The notes beneath the pieces are model-generated. The model ran no database searches and was not told the DNA's origin. It saw only the letters and a program-made list of their open reading frames with translations. The position numbers were made by a program, and so were the translations under genes. This document shows, piece by piece, positions 7,791-17,323 of a stretch of DNA of 64,000 nt (its first letter is position 1; each line of letters opens with the position of its first letter). The stretch comes from G020353115 sp964389685 (GTDB lineage: Bacteria; Bacteroidota; Bacteroidia; Bacteroidales; VadinHA17). The stretch is from positions 97,885 to 161,884 of the forward strand of contig CAYMFM010000003.1 in the NCBI GenBank assembly GCA_964389685.1, in the 5' to 3' direction.

Positions 7791-8903
7791 TCAATCGGTC
7801 AGGGTGTAGACCTGTCCGGGGAGACTTCGGACAATACCTGAGAATTCAAGGTCCAGCAGGATCGGGGAGATTTTACTTACCGGTAATTTCGACCGGGTAC
7901 AGATTTGATCAATAGTCAGTTGTTTGTGTTCTTTTAGTAGCGCAACCACGCTGTTTTGTTCGGGAGAGAGCGCTTTAAACAGTTCTTTCTGAACGGGATT
8001 TTTTTGTTTCAGTTCAGGTTCCCATCCCATGATGTATTCCAGGTCGCGAACTCCTTCAATCAGTGCTGCCCTGTTGGTTTTAATAAACCGGTTACATCCG
8101 GTGGAGAAGGGATCAGAAATCCTGCCGGGGAAAGCAAATACATCACGGTTGTAAGAGTTTGCCAGGTCAGCAGTGATCAGTGCTCCACCAGTCAGACCCG
8201 ATTCGATCACAATGGTAGCATCGGCAAGGCCGGCTATGATCCGGTTTCGTTTCACAAAATTGTTTCGCTCCGGTTTTTCATCACTCAGGAAATCAGTGAG
8301 CAATCCACCCTGTTTTGTGATATCCCGGGCTATTGATTTATGCAGGGAAGGATAAATTGTGCTTAATCCGTGGCCTAATACCGCGATCGTGTTCAGTTCT
8401 CGTTTCAGTGCAGCTTTGTGGGCACAAATATCTATTCCATAGGCCAGTCCACTGATAATTAGCGGATTGTGATCCCTGTCAGCAAGGTCATCAATCAGTT
8501 GCTGGCACAACTCTTTACCGCGCTGGGTGGCACTTCTTGTTCCAACAATACTCAGGACTTTTGACTGATTCAGTTCGATGTTCCCCAGAAAATAGAAGAT
8601 TACCGGGGCATCCGGACACTGTTTAAGCCTGTCCGGATAGTCAGGATCAAGATAAAAGTAGGAGCGAATGCGATTTTTTTCAAGAAACCGAATCTCCTGT
8701 TCTGCACGTTTCAATACATCCTGAGTGGCAATATTTTTTGCCAGTGAGGTACCAATTCCCGATAGTTTTTGAAGGTTTTTTTCCTTTTCATGAAATACGC
8801 CTTCGATGCTACCGATATGTTCGATCAGTTTTTTTGCTGTAATACTACCCACGCCCGGGATCAGGCTTATCCCAATCTTATAGAGCAGGGAGTTTTCGGT
8901 CAT
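7791..8903 (-). CDS. dprA: DNA-processing protein DprA
   Basis: A 370-residue DprA/Smf protein. The N-terminal helical region contains a helix-hairpin-helix-like PGVGSITAKKLIEHIG (about 15-30). The central Rossmann-like DprA domain has the motifs LSIVGTRSATQRG, SGLAYGIDICAHKAAL, GHGLSTIYP and KRNRIIAGLADATIVIE. A C-terminal winged helix (about 315-370) ends the protein. DprA binds incoming single-stranded DNA and loads RecA during natural transformation; in species without competence it may serve other recombination roles. It sits between gdhA (21 bases away) and tatD on the same strand. No other competence genes are in the window. Confidence 0.95.
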   Translation of the reverse strand: MTENSLLYKIGISLIPGVGSITAKKLIEHIGSIEGVFHEKEKNLQKLSGIGTSLAKNIATQDVLKRAEQEIRFLEKNRIRSYFYLDPDYPDRLKQCPDAPVIFYFLGNIELNQSKVLSIVGTRSATQRGKELCQQLIDDLADRDHNPLIISGLAYGIDICAHKAALKRELNTIAVLGHGLSTIYPSLHKSIARDITKQGGLLTDFLSDEKPERNNFVKRNRIIAGLADATIVIESGLTGGALITADLANSYNRDVFAFPGRISDPFSTGCNRFIKTNRAALIEGVRDLEYIMGWEPELKQKNPVQKELFKALSPEQNSVVALLKEHKQLTIDQICTRSKLPVSKISPILLDLEFSGIVRSLPGQVYTLTD

Positions 8904-8924
8904 GCATTGAAAGTTTTGGTGGAA

Positions 8925-10262
8925 TCAAATCAATCCGTGATCGAGCATCGCATCAGCAACCTTTAGGAATCCGGCTATATTTGCACCTTTTACGTAATCG
9001 ACATAACCATCGGGTCCGGTACCGTAATTAACACATGCATTATGGATATTTCGCATGATCTGGTGCAACCGCTGATCAACCTCTTTTTCAGGCCAGTTCA
9101 GCTTCATCGAGTTTTGTGCCATTTCAAGTCCTGAAGTAGAGACGCCACCGGCATTAGCAGCTTTCCCGGGCCCAAACAAAATCTTACTTTCATGAAACAG
9201 TGCTATGGCTTCGTGGGTGGAAGGCATATTGGCTCCTTCACATACGCAGATACATCCGTTTTTTATAAGGGTTTCAGCATCTTGCTTATCCAGTTCATTC
9301 TGGGTAGCACAGGGAAGGGCAATATCCACCTTCACCTCCCAGGGTCTTTTTCCCTGGTGAAAAGTGGCACCCGGAAACTCCTGTGCATAGGGTGCTACAA
9401 TATCTTCATTGGTTGCCCGTAGCTCCAGCATATAATCAATTTTTTCACCGGAAACACCATCGGGATCATGAACGTAACCATCGGGACCTGAGAGTGTAAC
9501 TACTTTGCCTCCCAATTCAGTGGCTTTTGTAACAGCACCCCATGCCACATTACCAAACCCGGATACAGCGATTGTTTTTCCTTCGATACCTTCACTCCGT
9601 GTAGCTAACATCTCACTGGCAAAATATACATTTCCAAATCCTGTTGCTTCAGGCCTGATGAGACTGCCACCCCAATTCAGCCCTTTCCCTGTCAGCACAC
9701 CGGTATTTTCACGGGCAAGCTTTTTATACATGCCGTAGAGAAAGCCGATCTCCTGACCACCCACTCCAATGTCACCGGCAGGAACATCCGTTTGCGGTCC
9801 AATAACCTTCCACAATTCAAGCATAAAAGCCTGACAAAAACGCATGATCTCAGCTTTTGACTTTCCTTTGGGATCGAAATCACTTCCCCCTTTTGCACCA
9901 CCCATTGACAGGGAGGTCAGGCTGTTCTTGAAGATTTGCTCAAATCCCAGGAACTTAAGAATGCTGAGGTTTACACTGGGGTGAAAACGCAATCCCCCCT
10001 TGTAGGGTCCAATGGCATTGTTAAACTGGATCCGGTATCCAAGATTCACGTGTATCTTACCTTCATCATCAGCCCAGGGTACCTTGAAGGTGAGAATCCT
10101 GTCAGGCTCAACAATCCGCTCAAAGATACTGGCAGATTCATACTGGGGATTCTCATTGTATATATCTACAATGGATTCGAGCACTTCGCGGACTGCCTGA
10201 AGATATTCCATCTCACCGGGATGCTTCTTCTCAAGATCATTCATGAATTTATCGACGTTCAT
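8925..10262 (-). CDS. gdhA: NADP-type glutamate dehydrogenase
   Basis: A 445-residue hexameric-type glutamate dehydrogenase that aminates 2-oxoglutarate with ammonium. Substrate-site motifs are clear: GPYKGGLRFHPSVN and SMGGAKGGSDFDPKGKS with the catalytic lysine region, DVPAGDIGVGGQEIG, and the nucleotide-binding GFGNVAWGAV in the Rossmann domain. The C-terminal YVKGANIAGFLKVADAM is typical of the roughly 445-residue bacterial NADP(H) class, so anabolic ammonium assimilation is the likely role; the cofactor preference itself is from family knowledge. The start ATG at 10262 gives the normal N-terminus (MNVDKFMNDLEKKHPGEMEY). Confidence 0.97.
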   Translation of the reverse strand: MNVDKFMNDLEKKHPGEMEYLQAVREVLESIVDIYNENPQYESASIFERIVEPDRILTFKVPWADDEGKIHVNLGYRIQFNNAIGPYKGGLRFHPSVNLSILKFLGFEQIFKNSLTSLSMGGAKGGSDFDPKGKSKAEIMRFCQAFMLELWKVIGPQTDVPAGDIGVGGQEIGFLYGMYKKLARENTGVLTGKGLNWGGSLIRPEATGFGNVYFASEMLATRSEGIEGKTIAVSGFGNVAWGAVTKATELGGKVVTLSGPDGYVHDPDGVSGEKIDYMLELRATNEDIVAPYAQEFPGATFHQGKRPWEVKVDIALPCATQNELDKQDAETLIKNGCICVCEGANMPSTHEAIALFHESKILFGPGKAANAGGVSTSGLEMAQNSMKLNWPEKEVDQRLHQIMRNIHNACVNYGTGPDGYVDYVKGANIAGFLKVADAMLDHGLI

Positions 10263-10357
10263 TTTTTATGGATTTAAATTAGGATATCAATTTTAAGCAG
10301 GAATAGATATAGAGTACAAAAATAAGTCGGTTATCTCCTTATTATTTATGATATTCC

Positions 10358-10840
10358 TCATACTTTTTGAACATGGCGGGTCAGGGAATTATGAATGGCT
10401 GTCCTCTCTTCTTTTGTCAGGGAAGTAATGGGGATTGGTGGGTATTTTGCAACGCCTGATCTCATCTGCTGGTGTAGGTACAGTTTACGTTTTAGTCCCA
10501 GGTAGCTCCTCTTTATCTCAAACCGGACAAAACCGTTTTTGGGGATCTCAATTGAACTTTTTCTTCCCGAAAAAATCCGCAAGGAATAAAACCGGAAAAT
10601 CAGCTTCGTCCCTTCATCGGAATAGTAAATGTAGCACAGGTTGAGGAAATATTGAAACAACAGGATCAGAGCATATATCCCGACCAGGATCGATGTGATG
10701 TAGTTTTTGTGTAATCCGAAGAGGGGTGTATCCAGTAAGCTGGTCGTATAGATAACAATGACCAGGCAAACAAAAATGATGGTCAGGATAAATGTCCTGA
10801 ACCGCACCATTATTGCTGTCTTACGGTTTTGCAGAACCAT
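10358..10840 (-). CDS. Small membrane protein with C-terminal soluble domain, unknown function
   Basis: A 160-residue protein with two hydrophobic helices (about residues 13-33 and 47-71) and a C-terminal cytosolic domain rich in beta-type and basic sequence (KLIFRFYSLRIFSGRKSSIE), reminiscent of bacterial PH-like domains behind two helices. That resemblance is weak and I make no functional claim. It shares strand with the exported protein at 10862, 21 bases away, and may be co-transcribed with it. Confidence 0.7.
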   Translation of the reverse strand: MVLQNRKTAIMVRFRTFILTIIFVCLVIVIYTTSLLDTPLFGLHKNYITSILVGIYALILLFQYFLNLCYIYYSDEGTKLIFRFYSLRIFSGRKSSIEIPKNGFVRFEIKRSYLGLKRKLYLHQQMRSGVAKYPPIPITSLTKEERTAIHNSLTRHVQKV

Positions 10841-10861
10841 CTTTAATGCTCAATAATGGAT

Positions 10862-11578
10862 TTATTCATTCTGGCTGATCGAATTGTAAAAATAGATCAA
10901 ATCGATCATCTCCTCTTCATTCCTGAGCTTCAAGTGATTCTCCTTAATAAACTCCGATAACTCCGCTTCATGATCCCCCAACGCTTTCAGCATGCTTCTT
11001 GCCCCTTTCTGGATTTGAACAGCAGGTGCATCACCTTTTTTCAGGAAATATTCCTCTGTCGTGCGGAAATAGTCCCTGAAATTTCCCCCAGACATGTCCG
11101 TGGGAGGTTTATCTTCCCGCTTAACAATTGTATTCCGCCGAAGGAGGAGCCTGGTATTTCCCCAGGCCAGCACTTCAAAATAGCCTGCATCCTTTTGCCT
11201 GTTTTGAATGAAATCATAAAAGGCGAACGAGCGGTGCCCGAAAGTGACGTGATCAATTTGCCGTGGCTTGGCAAAAACCAGGATATTATCATCCAATTTA
11301 AACTCTATCTCATCCGTATGATGATTCAATCTCATTAAAACATTATGTGTCATTGAGCTATCCATGTGGATTACTTCACCCTCTTGAAACTCCTCCTCGA
11401 TAAATGGATTACCACTAACATCGACATACCTGTCGGGTCCGATCATTACACCACCCCGCATTATTTCGTTAAACCTGACATTGGGTGATTTTGGAGTTGT
11501 TATCTGAGCACCTGCTGTAAAACTAATACACAGCAGGAATGAAACAACAAGAAGCAGATTTCTTCCGCTAAACTTCAT
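10862..11578 (-). CDS. Exported protein of unknown function
   Basis: A 238-residue protein with a clear signal peptide (MKFSGRNLLLVVSFLLCISF, cleaved near AGAQ). The mature part carries beta-rich sequence around residues 60-150 (FKLDDNILVFAKPRQIDHVT, then a GYFEVLAWGNTRLLLRR stretch) and a charged helical C-terminus (ELSEFIKENHLKLRNEEEMI). No known domain is recognised. It is probably periplasmic. It lies downstream of tadA on the same strand (76-base gap) and upstream of the membrane protein at 10358. Confidence 0.75.
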   Translation of the reverse strand: MKFSGRNLLLVVSFLLCISFTAGAQITTPKSPNVRFNEIMRGGVMIGPDRYVDVSGNPFIEEEFQEGEVIHMDSSMTHNVLMRLNHHTDEIEFKLDDNILVFAKPRQIDHVTFGHRSFAFYDFIQNRQKDAGYFEVLAWGNTRLLLRRNTIVKREDKPPTDMSGGNFRDYFRTTEEYFLKKGDAPAVQIQKGARSMLKALGDHEAELSEFIKENHLKLRNEEEMIDLIYFYNSISQNE

Positions 11579-11654
11579 TTTCTTTTTGTTTTGGTTTTCT
11601 GTTCAAACTTATGAAAAAACCACGATTTAATCAAAACCTGTGAAGGATCAAAAA

Positions 11655-12119
11655 TTATTCTTTTTTTATATTTTTTCGTTTTGTAGTAAAGAATGTCTGC
11701 ATCAATTGCCGGCAATCCCTCTCAAGAATTGCAGGGATCACCTCTGTTTTGGGGTGAAGGATATTTTCCTGCAAAGATGAATACCCTCTCTTTTCATCCA
11801 TGGTACCATACACGAGGGTTCCCAGCTGGCTCCAGAAACAAGCGCCGGCGCACATGATACATGGTTCAACGGTAACATATAGTGTACAATCGCTCAGGTG
11901 TTTTCCCCCGATGTAGTTGGTGGCTGCCGTAATTGCCTGCATTTCTGCATGTGCGGTAACATCATTCAGGCCTTCGGTCAGGTTGTGTGCCCGGGCTATA
12001 ATTTTTCCCTTGCAAACAACAACAGCACCAACCGGAATCTCATTATTCGAAAACCCAACCCGTGCCTCCTTAAGGGCTTCTTTCATAAAATGTTCATGAG
12101 ATGGAGGTGTGAGTTTCAT
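11655..12119 (-). CDS. tadA: tRNA adenosine(34) deaminase TadA
   Basis: A 154-residue zinc-dependent deaminase that converts adenosine to inosine at the wobble position of tRNA-Arg(ACG). The cytidine-deaminase-fold motifs are intact: HAEMQAI gives His57 as zinc ligand and Glu59 as proton shuttle, and PCIMCAGAC gives Cys87 and Cys90 as the other zinc ligands. Length and the EIPVGAVVV start of the fold match the bacterial family. It diverges from aspS, with 109 bases between the two starts. Confidence 0.94.
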   Translation of the reverse strand: MKLTPPSHEHFMKEALKEARVGFSNNEIPVGAVVVCKGKIIARAHNLTEGLNDVTAHAEMQAITAATNYIGGKHLSDCTLYVTVEPCIMCAGACFWSQLGTLVYGTMDEKRGYSSLQENILHPKTEVIPAILERDCRQLMQTFFTTKRKNIKKE

Positions 12120-12201
12120 AAAATAGCAGGTGTAAATTCAGGATCCCTTTACGCCCAAATTAGGACTTTTTATTTGATAATACAAACCATAAATTTTTCC
12201 T

Positions 12202-12209
12202 TACATTTG
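12202..12209 (+). promoter_or_regulatory. Candidate -7 element for aspS
   Basis: TACATTTG matches the Bacteroidota -7 consensus TAnnTTTG exactly and lies 19 bases upstream of the aspS ATG. The nearest TTTG (12173-12176) is 25 bases away, longer than usual, so the -33 part is uncertain. Confidence 0.45.
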
Positions 12210-12228
12210 CTCAAGAAAAAATTCAGAT

Positions 12229-13977
12229 ATGTACAGAACACACACCTGTGGGGAATTAAATCGTGACGCAATCAGCCGGGATGTAACACTTTGCGGATGG
12301 GTTCACCGATCGCGTGACCTGGGAGGGATGACATTCATCGATCTGAGAGACCGATACGGTATTACACAATTGGTCTTCAACATGGAAACCAATCCAGACC
12401 TTTGTAAGGAGGCAAGAAAGGTGGGGCGCGAATTTGTACTATCAGTCACCGGAAAGGTTACAGAACGAAGCAACAAAAACCCGAACATCCCAACCGGAGA
12501 GGTCGAGGTGTTCGTTGATGAACTCAGGATCCTCAACCGGTCGGAAATACCTCCGTTTACAATTGAAACGGAAACCGATGGAGGGGAAGAACTACGGATG
12601 AAGTACCGGTACCTTGACCTGAGAAGAGAACCGGTGAAAAAAAATATCCTGCTTCGGCACCGGATGGCTCAGGAAGTCAGGAAATACCTTGATTCAAAGG
12701 ATTTTATTGAGATCGAAACGCCGGTCTTGATTAAATCTACTCCGGAAGGCGCAAGGGATTACGTTGTTCCTTCCCGGATGCATCCGGGAAGGTTCTATGC
12801 GCTGCCGCAGTCGCCACAAACGTTTAAACAGTTGATCATGATCGCCGGATATGACCGCTATTTTCAATTGGTTAAATGTTTCCGGGATGAAGATTTCAGA
12901 GCCGACCGGCAACCTGAATTTACGCAGATCGATTGTGAAATGTCCTTTGTCGAAAAGGAAGATGTTCTGGAAACTTTTGAGGGATTGGCAAAGCATCTGT
13001 TCAGTACAATACTGGGGATTAATATAGAAGAGACCTTCCCCAGAATACCCTATGATGAAGCCTTGCGTGATTACGGGACCGATAAGCCGGATATCCGTTT
13101 TGGAATGAAACTGTCAGAACTCACTCCTCTCGCCAGGGGAAAGGGGTTTACCATCTTTGATGATGCCGGTTACATCGGTGGAATTTGTGCCGAGGGTTGC
13201 TCGGAATTCTCAAGGAAACAGATTGATCAGCTGACGGAATTTGTAAAGAGACCTCAGATCGGGGCCAAAGGATTGATCTATGTCAAATACAATGTAGATG
13301 GCAGCATTAAATCCTCTGTAGATAAATTTTTCTGCGAAGAGGACCTGAAGGAATGGAGTGATTGCATGCAGGCTAAAAAGGGTGACCTGTTGCTGATCAT
13401 GGCAGGTGAAAAAACAGATACTTTGAATGCCCTTGGTGAGTTACGGCTTGAAATGGGTAAACAGTTGGGATTACGCCAGGAGGGTGTATATGCACCCCTG
13501 TGGATTGTGAACTTCCCGCTGCTTCAGTGGGATGAGGAGAGCAACCGATTTTACGCCATGCACCATCCCTTTACTTCGGCACTGGAAGAGGACCGGCATT
13601 TGTTCGAAACCGACCCCGGAAGCGTGCGGGCAAATGCTTACGACCTGGTGATTAACGGAGTGGAAATCGGTGGCGGATCTATACGAATCCATGATAAAGA
13701 ACGACAAAAGGAGATGTTTGAACAGCTTGGTTTTACACACGAAGAGGCGGAAGAACAATTTGGATTCCTGATGAACGCGTTTAAGTTTGGAGCACCTCCT
13801 CACGGAGGAATCGCCTTTGGATTTGACCGTTGGGTTGCCCTGTTTGGAGGATCTGAAACGATACGCGACTTCATTGCCTTTCCAAAAAATAATGCCGGGA
13901 AAGATATTATGATCGACTCTCCCTCACCCATCAGTGATGAGCAATTAAAAGAATTGGGTCTTCAATTGCGTACATGA
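12229..13977 (+). CDS. aspS: Aspartate--tRNA ligase
   Basis: A 582-residue bacterial-type class II synthetase. The N-terminal OB-fold anticodon-binding domain (GWVHRSRDLGGMTFIDLRDR) occupies about residues 15-105. Class II motif 2 is FRDEDFRADRQPEFTQID, and a GAD insertion domain typical of bacterial AspRS lies at about 280-420. Motif 3 is GIAFGFDRWVALFGG near the C-terminus. It charges tRNA-Asp, and possibly tRNA-Asn if the enzyme is non-discriminating. It is transcribed alone, divergently from tadA. Confidence 0.97.
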   Translation: MYRTHTCGELNRDAISRDVTLCGWVHRSRDLGGMTFIDLRDRYGITQLVFNMETNPDLCKEARKVGREFVLSVTGKVTERSNKNPNIPTGEVEVFVDELRILNRSEIPPFTIETETDGGEELRMKYRYLDLRREPVKKNILLRHRMAQEVRKYLDSKDFIEIETPVLIKSTPEGARDYVVPSRMHPGRFYALPQSPQTFKQLIMIAGYDRYFQLVKCFRDEDFRADRQPEFTQIDCEMSFVEKEDVLETFEGLAKHLFSTILGINIEETFPRIPYDEALRDYGTDKPDIRFGMKLSELTPLARGKGFTIFDDAGYIGGICAEGCSEFSRKQIDQLTEFVKRPQIGAKGLIYVKYNVDGSIKSSVDKFFCEEDLKEWSDCMQAKKGDLLLIMAGEKTDTLNALGELRLEMGKQLGLRQEGVYAPLWIVNFPLLQWDEESNRFYAMHHPFTSALEEDRHLFETDPGSVRANAYDLVINGVEIGGGSIRIHDKERQKEMFEQLGFTHEEAEEQFGFLMNAFKFGAPPHGGIAFGFDRWVALFGGSETIRDFIAFPKNNAGKDIMIDSPSPISDEQLKELGLQLRT

Positions 13978-14149
13978 GGTGTAGAGTAAAGTATATCATG
14001 CCCATTGTGACTGATGGTTAGCCTGGAATGTATTGTGTGTTGGTATGTTTTTTGTACAATTCGTTTTTAATTACCATGAATAATTCCATGATTAATGCTA
14101 CTTTTATGGTAAGAATAACTTAACTTTTTTAATACTAAATCATTTCTCT

Positions 14150-14803
14150 ATGAAAACTCTGAGGATCATCTTTTTTGCCGTTTTTTTTGTTGGATTCCTT
14201 ATTCCACATGCTTCGGCACAGAAACAAGTAGTGAAGAAAGATTTTCGATTCACCGTTAAAACGAATCCATTGGCAGCTCTGGGAGGCCCGTTCTGGGTTA
14301 CCATTATCCCAATAACCGGTGAATACAAAATCAACTTTGAAGTGGCGACAACGAAAAAGCAATCTTTTCAGCTGGGAGCTTCTTACCTCGGACCAAGTGT
14401 GCTGATAAACCTTGAAGAAATTTCAAGCAGTAGTGAAGAAGAGGTTGGTGGTGTTAAAATCAATGGTTTCAGGTTACAGGGCACCTATAAATTTTTTGTA
14501 ACAAGGAATACTACATCACCGGAAGGATTTTATGTGGGGCCTTATATCTCATATGCCTCGATGAAAATGGAAAATAAAGACTTTACGGAGGATAATGTTT
14601 CAGGAAAAAAAATAACCTATGATGCTGTTCTGGGTTACCAATTGATTACCGAGGGAGGTTTTACGATGGATGTTTTTACAGGATTTGGGTTGAGAACCCT
14701 GAAATGGGATTATGAGGATGAAGATGTGACAACATTTGAAGTTTTCAAATCCAAAAATGCCGGGCATGTAGCGTTGGGTTTTAGCTTTGGATTTGCATTT
14801 TAA
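14150..14803 (+). CDS. Exported outer-membrane-type beta-barrel protein, DUF3575-like
   Basis: A 217-residue protein with a signal peptide (MKTLRIIFFAVFFVGFLIPH, cleaved near ASAQ). The mature part has alternating hydrophobic and polar strands ending in an aromatic residue (HVALGFSFGFAF), the hallmark of a small outer-membrane barrel. The segment VKTNPLAALGGPFWVTIIP, followed by a growing-strand pattern, resembles DUF3575 proteins of Bacteroidota. It stands alone between aspS and the converging miaB. The function is unknown; such proteins are often structural or stress-related outer-membrane proteins. Confidence 0.8.
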   Translation: MKTLRIIFFAVFFVGFLIPHASAQKQVVKKDFRFTVKTNPLAALGGPFWVTIIPITGEYKINFEVATTKKQSFQLGASYLGPSVLINLEEISSSSEEEVGGVKINGFRLQGTYKFFVTRNTTSPEGFYVGPYISYASMKMENKDFTEDNVSGKKITYDAVLGYQLITEGGFTMDVFTGFGLRTLKWDYEDEDVTTFEVFKSKNAGHVALGFSFGFAF

Positions 14804-14873
14804 ATCATTGTAAGTGGGGAAAAGGGCTGTCTCTTTACTGCTTTTCAGGCTGCGTTTTTTTATAGTTCATACT

Positions 14874-16316
14874 CTATTCAACCGGCTCTCCAATGAGGGT
14901 TGCAGCCGTATATGCGTTGATCTTTACCTTCACAAGATATCCAATGTTATTGTTTCCTCTGGGGAATACAACCACCTTGTTTTGAGATGTTCTGCCAAAT
15001 AGATCCTGGTCCGACCGTTTTGATTTTCCCTCAACCAGCACCTCAACAATCCGGTTGAGATCCTTGCTCTTACTCTCGACCGACAGGCTGTTCTGGAGTG
15101 TAATGATATCGTTCAGCCTGCTGCCTTTTACAGCTTCAGGAACATCATCCTCAAGATCCGAGGCAGCTATTGTTCCGGGACGTTCCGAGTATTTGAACAT
15201 GTAGGCAAAATCGAGGCCTGCCCACTGCATAAGCGATAAGGTATCCTGGTGGTCTTCTTCCGTTTCGGTACAGAAACCGGCGATGATATCGGTTGTTACC
15301 GAACATTCGGGAAGAATAGTACGTATTGCAGAAATCCGGTCCATATACCATTCACGGCTATAACCCCGGTTCATCAACTTGAGGATGCGTGTGCTCCCCG
15401 ATTGTACCGGCAGGTGGATGTGTTTGCAGATGTTCGGATAAGATGCCATGGTGTGTAAAACAGCATCAGACATATCTTTCGGATGTGATGTTGAAAACCG
15501 GATCCGCAGGGTCGGAACCGATGCAGCAACAGCATCGAGCAACCGGGCAAAATCAATGCTGCATTTTGCTCCCCTGGTGCGCCACCTGTAGGAGTCTACA
15601 TTCTGGCCAATCAGCGTTACTTCTTTGAACCCAAGGAGTGATAACCGCTGGACATCAGCCAGGATCATTTCCGGATCTTTACTACGTTCAATACCCCGTG
15701 TGAAAGGAACGACACAGTAGGAGCACCGGTTATTACACCCCCTCATGATGGTGACAAATGCAGAAACCTTATTGGTGTCCTGATAAACAGGCGGAATATC
15801 GCCATACATCTCTTCGCGTGACAGCATGACATTCACTGCTTTCTGTCCGGTCAACGCCGTGGAGATCAGATTGGGAAGATCCCGGTATGCATCGGGGCCA
15901 ATGACCAGATCAACACCCGTTTCATCCTCCAACAATTTCTCCTTAAGCCGTTCAGCCATGCAACCAATGATTCCAACCAGCAGGTCAGGCTTCGTCTCTT
16001 TTGTTTTTCTCAGGGCAGCCAATCTCCGCCATATACGTTGTTCAGCATTTTCCCTGACGGAACAGGTATTGATCAAGATAATATCTGCCTGCCCGATCAG
16101 GCTGGTTACTGCATAACCATTCTCCTGCATGATGGAGACCACAATCTCGCTGTCGGCAACATTCATCTGACAACCGTATGTCTCCAGGTATAGTTGAGGA
16201 AGATGTGGATTATTGCATGGCTGTGCAAACTGACCTTTCGAGATGTCTACCATTACATCCTGATTTATAGAGCTGAACTCAGCTGACAAATGTACATCCA
16301 AAATAAGGATTCCCAA
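14874..16316 (-). CDS. miaB: tRNA-2-methylthio-N6-dimethylallyladenosine synthase MiaB
   Basis: A 480-residue radical-SAM methylthiotransferase that modifies A37 of tRNAs reading UNN codons. The N-terminal domain holds the three cysteines of the auxiliary [4Fe-4S] cluster (Cys49 in ETYGCQMN, Cys85 in NTCSVREN, Cys119 in GIIGCMAE). The radical-SAM CxxxCxxC is at Cys194, Cys198 and Cys201 (MRGCNNRCSYCVVP). A C-terminal TRAM domain occupies roughly residues 410-480. MiaB rather than MtaB or RimO is favoured by the QMN motif and length. Translation may begin at a second ATG (residue 22, 16253), since the first 21 residues look non-conserved. Confidence 0.95.
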   Translation of the reverse strand: MGILILDVHLSAEFSSINQDVMVDISKGQFAQPCNNPHLPQLYLETYGCQMNVADSEIVVSIMQENGYAVTSLIGQADIILINTCSVRENAEQRIWRRLAALRKTKETKPDLLVGIIGCMAERLKEKLLEDETGVDLVIGPDAYRDLPNLISTALTGQKAVNVMLSREEMYGDIPPVYQDTNKVSAFVTIMRGCNNRCSYCVVPFTRGIERSKDPEMILADVQRLSLLGFKEVTLIGQNVDSYRWRTRGAKCSIDFARLLDAVAASVPTLRIRFSTSHPKDMSDAVLHTMASYPNICKHIHLPVQSGSTRILKLMNRGYSREWYMDRISAIRTILPECSVTTDIIAGFCTETEEDHQDTLSLMQWAGLDFAYMFKYSERPGTIAASDLEDDVPEAVKGSRLNDIITLQNSLSVESKSKDLNRIVEVLVEGKSKRSDQDLFGRTSQNKVVVFPRGNNNIGYLVKVKINAYTAATLIGEPVE

Positions 16317-16422
16317 AAACAGGCAGGTCAGTTCATTGTAATCTTCTATCCAGGAAGGTGAAAAGTTTTAAAAATTGAATCCAATTTATAATTTTGCCCT
16401 TGGAATAAAAACTGTTCATAGT

Positions 16423-17166
16423 ATGTCAGGACATAGTAAATGGTCGACCATAAAACGGAAAAAGGGAGCTGCCGATACGAAAAGATCCAAAATCTTTTCA
16501 CGAATTGTGAAAGAGATCCAGGTATCCGTTAGGGAAGGTGGTCCGGACGCTGATGCCAATCCCAGGCTGCGTCTGGCAATCCAGAATGCCAAAGGGGTAA
16601 ACATGCCAAAAGACAACATCCAGAGAGCTATTAACAAAGCAGGTAGTGACGGTGCTGGTTTAGAGCCGGTTACATTTGAAGGATATGGTCCTGGAGGCGT
16701 TGCCATTTATATCGAATGCCTTACCGATAACCATAAGCGAACCGTGGGTAGTATCCGGTCTATTTTTAATAAGAAAGGTGGCAATCTGGGGACAAATGGA
16801 TCCCTGAGTTACCTGTTTGACCGGAAAGGTGTTTTTACCGTGCCGAAAGGAGATCTTGACCCCGAGGAGTTTCAGCTGGAAATCATCGATGCCGGAGTTG
16901 AAGAATTTGACACCGAAGAGGATGTTTTCGTGATTACAACAACACTCGAAGATTTCGGTAGTGTCCAGAAAAAACTGGATGAAATGGGAATAGAACCGGA
17001 GAATGCTGAGTTACAAAGAATACCTAACGATACCAAAACACTTGATCTGGAAACTTCATTGAAAGTCCTAAGGATGGTAGAAGATTTTGAAGAGGACGAT
17101 GATGTACAGAATGTTTACCATAACATGGAAGTTACGGATGAAATTGTTCAGGCACTCCAGGATTGA
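16423..17166 (+). CDS. YebC/PmpR family protein (TACO1-like)
   Basis: A 247-residue protein from the ATG at 16423; an in-frame ATG at 16375 adds 16 residues, but the family begins MSGHSKWSTIKRKKGAADTK exactly as here. Motifs GPGGVAIYIECLTDN and NLGTNGSLSYLFDRKGVF are family signatures, and the acidic C-terminal domain is present. Members have been described as transcriptional regulators (PmpR) and, more recently, as ribosome-associated factors that ease translation of polyproline stretches. Which role holds here cannot be told from sequence. It diverges from miaB. Confidence 0.93.
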   Translation: MSGHSKWSTIKRKKGAADTKRSKIFSRIVKEIQVSVREGGPDADANPRLRLAIQNAKGVNMPKDNIQRAINKAGSDGAGLEPVTFEGYGPGGVAIYIECLTDNHKRTVGSIRSIFNKKGGNLGTNGSLSYLFDRKGVFTVPKGDLDPEEFQLEIIDAGVEEFDTEEDVFVITTTLEDFGSVQKKLDEMGIEPENAELQRIPNDTKTLDLETSLKVLRMVEDFEEDDDVQNVYHNMEVTDEIVQALQD

Positions 17167-17323
17167 TAAACCTGGGGATCCGTACCATATGGTATACAAA
17201 CAATACCTTTTCGTACTGGTTCTATTTTTCCACTATCTTTTATCCAGCATTTGTTAACCTCCTGCCTGATGTGGGGAAATATTCTTATATTTGATATTAT
17301 TCCAATTCTTCTAAAAACACATT

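Noticed and set aside
17182..17193. TACCATATGGTA palindrome after the YebC-family gene
   Set aside because: It is short, A/T-rich in the centre and has no T tract; there is too little to call a terminator or operator.
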